DNA of 27,706 bases from a virus: positions 1-27,706 of IMG/VR virus record IMGVR_UViG_3300011114_000190. One strand, given 5' to 3'. Below are positions 22,209-27,706 of the stretch, one piece after another (positions within the stretch are counted from its first letter, which is position 1; each line of letters opens with the position of its first letter). The position numbers were made by a program, and so were the translations under genes. The notes under the pieces were generated by a model. The model saw nothing but the letters and a program-made list of their open reading frames with translations. It was not told where the DNA came from and did not search any database.

Positions 22209-23242
22209 TTAAACAAGTTAATTTGAGCAGTTTCATTTAGGGCATTTCTAATTCTTTCATCCTGCAATGCTTTGTACGCCGGGTTGAATTCGCACCCTAA
22301 ATAGTCTCGACCGTTAGCTATCGCCACAGCAGCCGTTGTGCCGCTGCCCATGAACGGGTCTAGCACCACGCCACCCGCAGGTGCACCCGCTAAGATGCAA
22401 GGCGTAATCAGGTCAGATGGGAAAGTGGCGAAGTGCGCTCCTTTGTATGGTTTGGTAGTTACTGTCCAGACGCTGCGTTTGTTGCGCCGCCCCGTTTCGT
22501 TTTGCACCCACTCATTACCGCTTTTTGTGCGGCTTTTCTCGCTATCATCATCGCCATATTTATTACCACCAAAGCGTGGCCCCACAGCTTTCATGTTGCC
22601 ATTTGTCTTTCCCGGAACCCTGTCGCTTCCGGCTTGTTGCGCCAGTGTCGGCTGGGCCAGTCGCGCCACACTACTCGCAGCTAACTGCTCGGCAATCGCT
22701 TCGTTGTCAAAGTAATACTTCTGCGACTTGCTCAACAGAAAAATGTATTCATGCGCCTTCGTGCATCTGTCCTGCACAGACTCAGGCATAGGGTTAGGCT
22801 TATGCCAGATAATGTCTTGACGCAGATACCAGCCATCTGCCCTAAGTGCAAAGGCCAGCATCCACGGTATGCCAATCAAGTCTTTTTCTTTTAATCCGGG
22901 TAATATATTTCCGCGCCTAGCGCAAATATCTGGCAAATCTTGCTTTGTATTGCTAACGGATTGTTTAACAAGTGCCTGTCCTTTTCCCGGACGATAGTTG
23001 TAATAACTATAGCCAATGTTCAGCCACAGCGTTCCATCGTCCTCCAACACATCCCAAACGCATCGGAACACTTCGACCATCGCCTTAATGTAAGCCTCTG
23101 GCGTTTCCTCTAGGCCGATCTGCCCATTGTGTCCGTAATCACGCAGCCCGTAGTAGGGCGGTGAAGTCACGCACGTTTGCGCCTTCACGCCCTGCTCTTT
23201 CCAACCTTGCATTGTTTCGCGGCAGTCTCCAAACTCAATCAT
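22205..23242 (-). CDS. SPPY-type DNA methyltransferase (probable cytosine-N4)
   Basis: The 345-residue product is a beta-class DNA methyltransferase. Catalytic TSPPYYGLRDYG lies at 26-37, and the SAM-binding VLDPFMGSGTT near 291-301 is followed by the EFNPAY adenine-ring strand. SPPY in this order is typical of cytosine-N4 enzymes. Between them a variable, Lys/Asn/Gly-rich stretch (about 195-260) is the likely target-recognition region. No partner endonuclease is close. It has a GGAGG site 7 bases from the ATG and overlaps the small HTH gene by 8 bases. The recognition site is not predictable from sequence alone. Confidence 0.88.
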   Translation of the reverse strand: MIEFGDCRETMQGWKEQGVKAQTCVTSPPYYGLRDYGHNGQIGLEETPEAYIKAMVEVFRCVWDVLEDDGTLWLNIGYSYYNYRPGKGQALVKQSVSNTKQDLPDICARRGNILPGLKEKDLIGIPWMLAFALRADGWYLRQDIIWHKPNPMPESVQDRCTKAHEYIFLLSKSQKYYFDNEAIAEQLAASSVARLAQPTLAQQAGSDRVPGKTNGNMKAVGPRFGGNKYGDDDSEKSRTKSGNEWVQNETGRRNKRSVWTVTTKPYKGAHFATFPSDLITPCILAGAPAGGVVLDPFMGSGTTAAVAIANGRDYLGCEFNPAYKALQDERIRNALNETAQINLFK

Positions 23243-23447
23243 TTATGTGCCTCCACGATGCAAAATGCCGCACCTTTTCGATTGTGCGGTAATGCACGCC
23301 ATATTTCTTGGCCTGCGCTTTTGCGGTCATGCCGAACCGGTTTGTGCGGATCTCGCGCACCAGCTCGGGATTGAGTTTCGATTGCGGAAGGTCGGAACCG
23401 CGTTTGGCGGTGCTGATTGACGTTGACAGGTATTCGGAGCGGATCAT
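23235..23447 (-). CDS. Small helix-turn-helix protein before the methyltransferase
   Basis: The 70-residue product has a helix-turn-helix pattern: KLNPELVREIRTNRF, then MTAKAQAKKYGVHYRTIEKVR (about 40-60), where the AKKYGV turn and TIEKV recognition helix are clear. Such domains occur in phage resolvase-like and HNH-associated DNA-binding proteins; here the domain stands alone. It overlaps the upstream small gene by ATGA and the methyltransferase by 8 bases. It could regulate the methyltransferase, but only adjacency supports that. Confidence 0.65.
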   Translation of the reverse strand: MIRSEYLSTSISTAKRGSDLPQSKLNPELVREIRTNRFGMTAKAQAKKYGVHYRTIEKVRHFASWRHIND

Positions 23448-23653
23448 TTGACTTTGTCAAACAGGAAAACGTAACAAGAATGATGCAAACTGCTATCAGT
23501 TGCCTCGTTTTTTTTTCGCACCAAATATTGAGTGCCGCCAGGGGTTTCTCGTTTTACGCTTTGCATTGTGTATTCCTCGTTCGTCCTCAACAACAAAAAA
23601 CGATAACCAACCGGAACGTGCCGAACGCATAATTGATTGGCATGGCGCATCAC
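23444..23653 (-). CDS. Small hypothetical protein between sigma-like and HTH genes
   Basis: A 69-residue frame opens with GTG at 23653 in a GTGA overlap with the stop of the sigma-like gene and ends in an ATGA overlap with the HTH gene. An internal ATG at 23566 has a better GAGGAA site and would give a 40-residue protein (MQSVKRETPGGTQYLVRK). No domain is recognised. The overlaps suggest a real gene; which start is used is uncertain. Confidence 0.5.
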   Translation of the reverse strand: MMRHANQLCVRHVPVGYRFLLLRTNEEYTMQSVKRETPGGTQYLVRKKNEATDSSLHHSCYVFLFDKVK

Positions 23654-24264
23654 TTAACCCAATTAGGTGTTAAACCGGCTTTTTTCAGAATTGCCACATT
23701 TTCAGGTTGCAGCAATCTTCGCAAACCGCGTTTTTCAATCTGCCGCACCCGTTCTCTGGTAACACCTAACTTCTTGCCCATGTCCTCAAGCGTCAGTTCC
23801 TCGTCGCTCATCATCCCGCGCAGCACCTTTTCTTCTTGTGGCTTTGTCCTGTTTGCCAGCAGATCATTTACAACACGCGCTGTTTCAATTTTTAACAAAG
23901 CATCTTCGGGACTGGGCAACGCCGCTATCTGCTCTCCCTGCTGCCGAGACAATGCCTGAAACTGCCCTATATCCATGTCAATTTCGCGCCAACCAATGTT
24001 TGTGCGAAGCTTTAGCATGAGCTGCTCTGGTGTCCAGAGATCGGTAGGCGCGGCCCCGAGCACCTCCATAACGACTTTGGCAACCCTCCCGAATTCTCCG
24101 GTCTGTCCGATGGGACAATCACGCATTGCAACCAACCCCTGCACCGCGCCATTTCGCAGTTCTGCCGAGCGTTCAAATTCTGCAATGGATTTGAAACCTG
24201 CTGCCTCAATAGCAGACAGCAAAAGATTGTTTTTTACGGCTACTTTTATTCGATAGGCTTTCAT
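23650..24264 (-). CDS. Sigma-70 region-4-like regulator
   Basis: The 204-residue product ends in a clear sigma-70 region 4: MSDEELTLEDMGKKLGVT then RERVRQIEKRGLRRL (about 151-184), the DNA-contacting helix-turn-helix for a -35 element. Its first 90 residues (MKAYRIKVAVKNNLLLSAIE, EVLGAAPTDLWTPEQL) form another helical unit typical of phage proteins of this class. Sigma regions 2 and 3 are absent, so it cannot act as a complete sigma factor. It may redirect or block host polymerase, for example at the late promoter. It overlaps the Cro-like gene by ATGA with a GGAGGAAACA site. Confidence 0.78.
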   Translation of the reverse strand: MKAYRIKVAVKNNLLLSAIEAAGFKSIAEFERSAELRNGAVQGLVAMRDCPIGQTGEFGRVAKVVMEVLGAAPTDLWTPEQLMLKLRTNIGWREIDMDIGQFQALSRQQGEQIAALPSPEDALLKIETARVVNDLLANRTKPQEEKVLRGMMSDEELTLEDMGKKLGVTRERVRQIEKRGLRRLLQPENVAILKKAGLTPNWVK

Positions 24265-24449
24265 TGTTTCCTCCGTTTGTATTTAGTCTCATCGACCATC
24301 AGTTTTCCCCCCGTCATCACTTGCAGCCGGTAAGCCACTCCCCGAACTACCAGCACCCCCCAAGCCTCGACCGCCTGCCGAGTAATACCCAGAGCTTCAG
24401 CAAGCTTCCGTCGCCCTCCAAAATGTTGCACAGCATCAATCGTTTTCAT
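24261..24449 (-). CDS. Cro-like repressor
   Basis: The 62-residue product starts MKTIDAVQHFGGRRKLAE at 24449, with a GGAA site just upstream. Residues 4-30 form a helix-turn-helix typical of Cro/YdaS-type repressors: FGGRRKLAEALGITRQAVEAWG, followed by a small beta segment (VVRGVAYRLQVMTGGKL). It lies first in the leftward operon next to a divergent operator-promoter region, exactly where Cro sits in lambdoid phages. A longer frame to 24779 would cross the promoter region and the plus-strand genes, so it is rejected. Confidence 0.82.
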   Translation of the reverse strand: MKTIDAVQHFGGRRKLAEALGITRQAVEAWGVLVVRGVAYRLQVMTGGKLMVDETKYKRRKQ

Positions 24450-24510
24450 GGCTTTTCCGTGGTTGCAATGGGCGCACTCTAACCTTGAAATAAATAAATT
24501 GCAATAATAC

Positions 24511-24539
24511 TTGCAAAGCAATTTTCCTTGCATTATAGT
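24511..24539 (+). promoter_or_regulatory. Candidate rightward early promoter
   Basis: TTGCAA (24511-24516) and TATAGT (24534-24539) are spaced by 17 bases, matching the sigma-70 layout; 4 of 6 and 5 of 6 consensus bases match. It would start transcription about 25 bases before the first plus-strand gene. Confidence 0.55.
24532..24537 (-). promoter_or_regulatory. Candidate leftward -10 element
   Basis: The minus strand reads a perfect TATAAT here, overlapping the rightward -10. No good -35 is seen at the right distance. A second possibility is TTGCAA at 24516-24511 with TTATTT 17 bases on. Either would drive the Cro-like operon. Confidence 0.35.
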
Positions 24540-24569
24540 TCTTTCATCGCAACCGAACCGGAGAACGAA

Positions 24570-24704
24570 ATGACCAAAGCCGAAATGAAAAAAGAATTTG
24601 AAAAATACTACGCAGCTCTTGTTGAGGATGGCGAAATGGAAGGAGCAAAGTTCGACAAAGCAGAACAATGGCAATGGTTCCAAGACAACTACCCGCAAAA
24701 CTGA
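24570..24704 (+). CDS. 44-residue helical early protein
   Basis: The first rightward gene encodes 44 residues (MTKAEMKKEFEKYYAALV ... WQWFQDNYPQN). A GGAG site lies 7 bases before the ATG and the candidate promoter just upstream. The product is acidic, helical and aromatic-rich at its end. No family is recognised. As the first early gene under Cro control it could be a host-takeover or antirepressor-type peptide, but that is only position-based. Confidence 0.62.
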   Translation: MTKAEMKKEFEKYYAALVEDGEMEGAKFDKAEQWQWFQDNYPQN

Positions 24705-24743
24705 TTCTTCTGCCTCTGCAAAGCGGGGGTTTAGGAATACGCA

Positions 24744-24760
24744 GCCAGAGCGAGTCTGGC
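24744..24760 (+). other. Hairpin in the leader of the 116-residue gene
   Basis: GCCAGA and TCTGGC form a perfect 6-bp stem with a 5-base GCGAG loop, 9 bases upstream of the GGAGG ribosome-binding site. There is no U tract after it, so it is more likely to affect translation or RNA stability than to terminate. Confidence 0.45.
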
Positions 24761-24777
24761 AACTAAACGGAGGCAAC

Positions 24778-25128
24778 ATGAGTTATCAAAACGAAGCACA
24801 CGGTGACGAGGATACGTTGGCAGAACCCAGCAAGCGAAACTACGAGCTTGCGCTTGAGCAAGTTGTCGAAACCATCATGCTCCACGGTCAATATCCTGCA
24901 CCCAAGCGTGGCGGGTTCACGCGCTCGCAGTTTGACATTTACGATTTCTTGCTTGAAAACAGAGACCCGTCTTACTTTTTTGAAATGTACATTGCGGTGC
25001 TGACCGGCGCAGATATTTACGACCGGAAACAACGCGAGACTAAGAAGGTGGAGGCAATGCTTGCAGACCACTTTCGCAACAGCGAAATTGTAGAAGCGAT
25101 TGCATTAGATATATCGAGGGACAAATGA
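24778..25128 (+). CDS. Hypothetical early protein
   Basis: The 116-residue product starts MSYQNEAHGDEDTLAE at an ATG with an ideal CGGAGGCAAC site; a longer frame from 24598 runs through the 44-residue gene in another frame and is rejected. Residues 18-110 look helical and contain ALEQVVETIMLHGQYPAP, RSQFDIYDFLLENRD and MLADHFRNSEIVEAIAL. No motif or family is recognised. It overlaps the following membrane peptide by ATGA, so it belongs to the early operon leading to the recombination genes. Confidence 0.68.
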   Translation: MSYQNEAHGDEDTLAEPSKRNYELALEQVVETIMLHGQYPAPKRGGFTRSQFDIYDFLLENRDPSYFFEMYIAVLTGADIYDRKQRETKKVEAMLADHFRNSEIVEAIALDISRDK

Positions 25129-25211
25129 GCATTTCAGAATGGGTTTCTAACGTCTGCGCTATCGGCGCAATCATCGTATTTTCAATTCTTATATGGGGCA
25201 ACAATGAATAA
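25125..25211 (+). CDS. 28-residue single-span membrane peptide
   Basis: A 28-codon frame (MSISEWVSNVCAIGAIIV ... WGNNE) has a CGAGG site 5 bases before its ATG, an ATGA overlap with the previous gene and an 8-base overlap with ERF. Residues 7-25 are hydrophobic enough for one membrane-spanning helix, flanked by Glu and Asn. Such tiny early phage peptides often act on host membrane proteins, but no homologue is recognised here. Confidence 0.6.
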   Translation: MSISEWVSNVCAIGAIIVFSILIWGNNE

Positions 25212-25782
25212 ATCAGAAAGCACCAAGGAGCTGGCAACCTCGCTCGCAAAAGCGCAAGGAAGCATTAAAGGAGCAATTAAGGATTCAAGCAATCCTTTCT
25301 TCAAATCCAAATATGCAGACCTTGCATCGGTGGTTGAGGCAATCCGCAGCTCATTTGCAGCCAACGGTTTGTCATACATCCAGACCATTGAGCCTTCCCA
25401 GGCTGATGAGGTGCGGGTCGAAACGATAATCTTGCATTCCAGCGGGGAGTGGATTTCCTGCGGGGTCTTGGCCCTGCCGGTCAGCAAAGTGGATGCCCAA
25501 GGATACGGTTCTGCGTTGACGTACGCCAGACGCTACGGTCTGTCGGCAGCCGTAGGAGTCGCACCGGAAGATGACGATGGCAACGCAGCCACGGCAGCGA
25601 AACCCAAGCTAATTGATTATTCCAAGCACCTTGCAGCACTCGGAGCCGCGCCAACATTAGACGATTTGCAGAAAGTTTTTACCGTTGCCTACAAAGCCGC
25701 TCAGGTGGCAAATGACACGGCAGGAATGCACCTCCTGACCAACGCCAAAAACGAACGCAAATCTGCTCTGGTGCAACTATGA
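25204..25782 (+). CDS. erf: ERF-family single-strand annealing protein
   Basis: The 192-residue product matches the ERF family of phage recombination proteins. NPFFKSKYADLASVVEAIR (about 30-48), the GLSYIQTIEP strand and the GSALTYARRYGLSAAVGV block (about 102-119) are its hallmarks. ERF promotes annealing of complementary single strands, replacing host RecA in phage recombination and circularisation. The C-terminal third is a variable helical linker. It lies just before a YqaJ exonuclease, which would supply its substrate; the two overlap by ATGA. P22 Erf is 204 residues, so the length fits. Confidence 0.9.
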   Translation: MNKSESTKELATSLAKAQGSIKGAIKDSSNPFFKSKYADLASVVEAIRSSFAANGLSYIQTIEPSQADEVRVETIILHSSGEWISCGVLALPVSKVDAQGYGSALTYARRYGLSAAVGVAPEDDDGNAATAAKPKLIDYSKHLAALGAAPTLDDLQKVFTVAYKAAQVANDTAGMHLLTNAKNERKSALVQL

Positions 25783-26396
25783 TTGTCGTGGATTGCGCTC
25801 AAGGAACACCGGAATGGCTTGCGGCTCGAGCCGGTAAAGTGACCGCCAGCATGATTTCGGCGGTCCTGATGAAGCCGGAAACGGCTGGATTCAGGGACTA
25901 CCAAGCGCAGCTGGTTGCCGAGATTTTGACCGGCAAGCCTCAAGGTTCAGATTTTACAAACGCGGCGATGCAATTTGGGACAGAAACCGAGCCTTTGGCT
26001 AGGAGCGCATACGAGGCGCATACGGGGTTTTCGGTGGACGAAGTAGGCATGGTTATCCACCCAACAATTGAACGCTCTGGGGCCAGTCCTGACGGTCTGG
26101 TGGGCAATTCTGGGTTAGCCGAGATTAAATGTCCCAAGGTGGCTACCCACCTAGCTTATCTAGTGGCTGGAGTTGTGCCAACCACCTATAAAAACCAGAT
26201 GTCCTGGCAGATGGCCTGCACCGGCAGGGACTGGTGCGATTTCATCAGCTTCCGGCCTGACTTGCCCGAAAACTTGCAATTGTTTGTAGTGCGGTATCAA
26301 AGAGATCCGGCAAAGATTGCCGAGCTGGAAACTGCGGTGGTCAACTTTCTGGCTGGCGTGGATCAAATGATTAACAAATTGAAAGGAATTAAATAA
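25779..26396 (+). CDS. YqaJ-family (lambda Exo-like) exonuclease
   Basis: The 205-residue product is a lambda exonuclease-type enzyme. GTPEWLAARAGKVTAS (9-24), FGTETEPLAR (66-75), GASPDGLVG (101-109) and LAEIKCP (113-119) supply the usual motifs, with D105, E115 and K117 as catalytic residues of the PD-(D/E)XK core. A later YKNQMSWQMACTGRDWCDF completes the family pattern. It resects double-stranded ends so that ERF can anneal the exposed strand. It is about the size of lambda Exo (226 residues). It overlaps ERF by ATGA and the next gene by TAATG. Confidence 0.92.
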   Translation: MIVVDCAQGTPEWLAARAGKVTASMISAVLMKPETAGFRDYQAQLVAEILTGKPQGSDFTNAAMQFGTETEPLARSAYEAHTGFSVDEVGMVIHPTIERSGASPDGLVGNSGLAEIKCPKVATHLAYLVAGVVPTTYKNQMSWQMACTGRDWCDFISFRPDLPENLQLFVVRYQRDPAKIAELETAVVNFLAGVDQMINKLKGIK

Positions 26397-26635
26397 TGGC
26401 TTACGAAATTCGTGAATTGTCAGGTTCCCTGTTTAAGAACGAGAAAAAGACAGAGGAAAAACATCCACAGATGCAGGGATCTTGTCTGATTGAAGGCGTT
26501 GAATACTGGGTTTCGGCATGGACAAAAGAAGGCGCGAAAGGTCGCTGGCAGTCTTTGGCGTTCAAACGCAAGGACGCAAAGCCGGATGCGAAACCAGCCA
26601 GCATTGAACAAATGGACGACGACATTCCCTTTTAG
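26396..26635 (+). CDS. Short protein with an SSB-type DDDIPF tail
   Basis: The 79-residue product has an N-terminal beta-rich part (MAYEIRELSGSLFKNEKK; CLIEGVEYWVSAWTKEG; RWQSLAFKRKD) and a linker ending MDDDIPF. E. coli SSB ends in DFDDDIPF, the tip that recruits many replication and repair proteins, so this protein may either bind single-stranded DNA or imitate the SSB tip. It is far shorter than SSB (about 178 residues), and a full OB fold is not certain. Its location with ERF and Exo makes a recombination-accessory role likely. The start shares a base with the exonuclease stop (TAATG). Confidence 0.75.
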   Translation: MAYEIRELSGSLFKNEKKTEEKHPQMQGSCLIEGVEYWVSAWTKEGAKGRWQSLAFKRKDAKPDAKPASIEQMDDDIPF

Positions 26636-26644
26636 GAGAAAACC

Positions 26645-26890
26645 ATGAGCCGCAACGCTTTTGCTCAATGTGAGCGCGAATACAACGATTGCGAGGAGGC
26701 TCTGGAAATGGCCCGAGCCGAACGGCAACAGGTCCGGCCCTGCCCGTTTTGCCGCAATCCTGAGCCTACGGTAGATGAGATTGAAGTGGGGATCTGGGCT
26801 ATCTGCTGCGATACCTGCAAAGCAATCGGACCTCATCAAGACGGCGAGCAGTCGCCGCAACTCGCTTTGGACAAGTGGAACCGCAAATGA
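26645..26890 (+). CDS. Lar-like zinc-ribbon protein (restriction alleviation family)
   Basis: The 81-residue product has an N-terminal helix (REYNDCEEALEMARAER) followed by CPFCRNPEP (33-41), an acidic strand, CCDTCKAIGP, and a final ALDKWNRK. The CxxC pairs plus 'A...WNRR' ending match the Lar family, whose Rac prophage member reduces restriction by type I enzymes in E. coli. The N-terminal helix is an addition to the shortest Lar proteins. An AGGAG site lies 5 bases before the ATG. Antirestriction is inferred from family membership and the two methyltransferases in this genome. Confidence 0.78.
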   Translation: MSRNAFAQCEREYNDCEEALEMARAERQQVRPCPFCRNPEPTVDEIEVGIWAICCDTCKAIGPHQDGEQSPQLALDKWNRK

Positions 26891-27057
26891 AAACAGACGA
26901 ACAGCACGTTCTGGATGCGGTCAGGGCTGAAAAAGTCCTGATGGCAAGAGAGCGGCATGGAAAACCGTTTGCTTACGAAGCTGGTTCAAACTGGAAACCC
27001 CGGCAGGTTCCACTCTTAACGGAGTGGTTGCAGTCACGCGGCAGGGAGGTGAAATGA
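26887..27057 (+). CDS. Small basic hypothetical early protein
   Basis: The 56-residue product starts MKTDEQHVLDAVRAEKVL at 26887 in an ATGA overlap with the Lar-like gene. It is charged, with a C-terminal WKPRQVPLLTEWLQSRGR. No family is recognised. The longer frame from 26875 would lie in the previous gene and is not used. Confidence 0.6.
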   Translation: MKTDEQHVLDAVRAEKVLMARERHGKPFAYEAGSNWKPRQVPLLTEWLQSRGREVK

Positions 27058-27311
27058 ACGAGCGGATCAAGGCATTGGCACAGGCTGCAAAGTATGCAGC
27101 GACAGCGGCTTTGCCTTTAGGCGAAGCTGGAGATGATTTGTTCGTGCAGAAATTTTCGGAACTCATCATCAAGGACTGCGTTGAGTGCTGCGTGGTGGTG
27201 GCTCAGGCGACGATAGATGCTGGTGACAATGATGCTTATTCGGATGGCAGGGAAGACGCTGCTGCGCTCTGTAAGTCAGCAATAAAACGACATTTTGAGG
27301 AACTGAAATGA
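27054..27311 (+). CDS. Small hypothetical early phage protein
   Basis: The 85-residue product starts MNERIKALAQAAKYAATA at an ATG with an ideal GGGAGGTGAA site. It is a helical, acidic protein with the pattern 'FVQKFSELIIKDCVECCV' (about 30-47), shared in general form with common small phage ORFs of unknown role that read MNERI..LA...... FAELI..EC. The double Cys could bind metal. It overlaps its neighbours by ATGA on both sides. Confidence 0.65.
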   Translation: MNERIKALAQAAKYAATAALPLGEAGDDLFVQKFSELIIKDCVECCVVVAQATIDAGDNDAYSDGREDAAALCKSAIKRHFEELK

Positions 27312-27706
27312 TTGCAACCACGCTAAACAAAATCCGTGAACACCATCCCTGCGCTGACGGTTGGAAGAAACTTTTGGGTCATTTAGGCAAGACCGAGGCT
27401 GATGACGAGCCATTGCCCTTTTCGGTCATTCTTAAAAGCAATGGGTTAGATGACGCATTGTGGTGCTGCCGTTCTGCGCCTGAGTACGACAGAGAGTGGC
27501 GATTGTTTGCGGTCTGGTGCTCTCGTCAAGTCCAGCACTTAATGAAAGATCAGAGGAGTATTGATGCTCTGGATGTTGCAGAAAGGTTTGCGAATGGCCT
27601 TGCAACGCAAAACGAATTGAGTGCTGCGTGGGCGGCTGCGGGGGATGCTGCGGGGGATGCTGCGGGGGTTGCGGGGGATGCTGCGTGGGCGGCGGTGGCT
27701 GCTGCG
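27308..27706 (+). CDS. Ala-rich repeat protein, cut by right edge
   Basis: The frame opens at ATG 27308 (ATGA overlap) and is still open at the window end, giving 133 codons. Residues 1-104 (MIATTLNKIREHHPCADG; LPFSVILKSNGLDDALWC; EYDREWRLFAVWCSRQVQ; ALDVAERFANGLATQNEL) match a familiar phage protein type that goes on into a long Ala-rich AAxDAA repeat helix. From about residue 105 the sequence is AWAAAGDAAGDAAGVAGDAA. The resemblance of the repeat part to some proteins labelled as putative immunity (Imm5-like) is noted; the function in phages is not known. Confidence 0.68.
   Translation, partial: MIATTLNKIREHHPCADGWKKLLGHLGKTEADDEPLPFSVILKSNGLDDALWCCRSAPEYDREWRLFAVWCSRQVQHLMKDQRSIDALDVAERFANGLATQNELSAAWAAAGDAAGDAAGVAGDAAWAAVAAA
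27622..27706 (+). repeat. GC-rich 12-bp tandem repeats in the Ala-rich gene
   Basis: Units of GCTGCGGGGGAT or close variants occur in tandem up to the window edge, each with a G5 run and encoding Ala-Ala-Gly-Asp. Variants with GTT and TGGGCG are mixed in. The array may continue beyond the window. Confidence 0.85.

Larger units (their letters stand above)
24450..24569. promoter_or_regulatory. Divergent control region with repeated TTGCAA sites
   Basis: This 120-bp intergenic region separates leftward and rightward early genes. It is A/T-rich and carries TTGCAA at 24463-24468, 24499-24504 and 24511-24516, plus TTGCAT at 24528-24533. An inverted ATTGC...GCAAT spans 24498-24522. The sites overlap promoter elements, as operators would. 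The Cro-like neighbour is the likely ligand. Confidence 0.6.

Noticed and set aside
23239-23460. A 73-codon frame overlapping the small HTH gene in another frame
   Set aside because: Arg/Pro/His-rich with no domain; the 70-residue HTH frame has a clear motif and proper overlaps.
24261-24779. A 172-codon frame extending the Cro-like gene upstream
   Set aside because: The extra part crosses the divergent promoter region and two plus-strand genes; it is Phe/Cys-rich and unlike a real domain. The start at 24449 gives a normal Cro-size protein.
1-27706. tRNA genes, CRISPR arrays, insertion sequences, integrase, attachment sites, lysis genes
   Set aside because: No cloverleaf-like segment, regular spacer-repeat array, transposase, recombinase, holin or endolysin was recognised by reading; they may lie outside the window.

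Overview
This window looks like a segment of a tailed double-stranded DNA phage genome with P22-like (podovirus) architecture. It carries a large terminase, a long P22-type portal, a scaffold, a capsid protein, and short-tail proteins of the adaptor and packaged-DNA-stabilisation kind. No tape-measure, sheath or long tail-tube gene is visible. A proteobacterial host is likely, because the replication and recombination genes (DUF1376/YdaU-like, lambda P-like, NinB, Ref-like HNH, ERF plus YqaJ exonuclease, Lar-like) belong to families common in phages and prophages of that phylum. That is inference; nothing here names the host. No integrase, lysis gene, tRNA, CRISPR array or insertion sequence was seen.

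Layout. A divergent control region at about 24450-24569 splits the window. Leftward (minus strand) from it run a Cro-like regulator, a protein with a sigma-70 region-4 HTH, small HTH and unknown proteins, an SPPY-type DNA methyltransferase, a tiny zinc-finger protein, a second tiny ORF, a DUF1376 replication protein, a P-like helicase loader, another HTH protein, a shortened NinB, a Ref-like HNH nuclease and a PD-(D/E)XK nuclease (to 19473). After a 163-bp gap with a candidate promoter and a hairpin comes the packaging and virion block: ParB-like/methyltransferase fusion, TerS, TerL, three small or accessory genes including a possible virion cargo protein, portal, several small virion-type genes, scaffold, capsid protein and a decoration-like protein. 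Next is a four-gene cassette (DUF115, GT-B, methyltransferase, GT-A), then two tandemly duplicated small proteins, tail genes, a GNAT and two Ala/Gln-rich putative ejection proteins, the last cut by the left edge.

Rightward (plus strand, 24570 to the end) runs a tight early operon: two unknown proteins, a 28-residue membrane peptide, ERF annealing protein, YqaJ exonuclease, a short protein ending in an SSB-type DDDIPF tail, a Lar-like zinc-ribbon protein, two small proteins, and an Ala-rich repeat protein cut by the right edge.

How they work together. The Cro-like and sigma-like proteins probably set the early/late switch. The DUF1376 and P-like pair would load the host helicase. ERF, exonuclease and the SSB-tailed protein form a recombination module, aided by NinB and Ref. 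Two orphan methyltransferases plus the Lar-like protein suggest layered evasion of host restriction. The sugar-transfer cassette between capsid and tail genes suggests virion glycosylation. Nearly every gene overlaps its neighbour by ATGA, TAATG or TGATG; that pattern was used to choose starts and to recognise several tiny genes.
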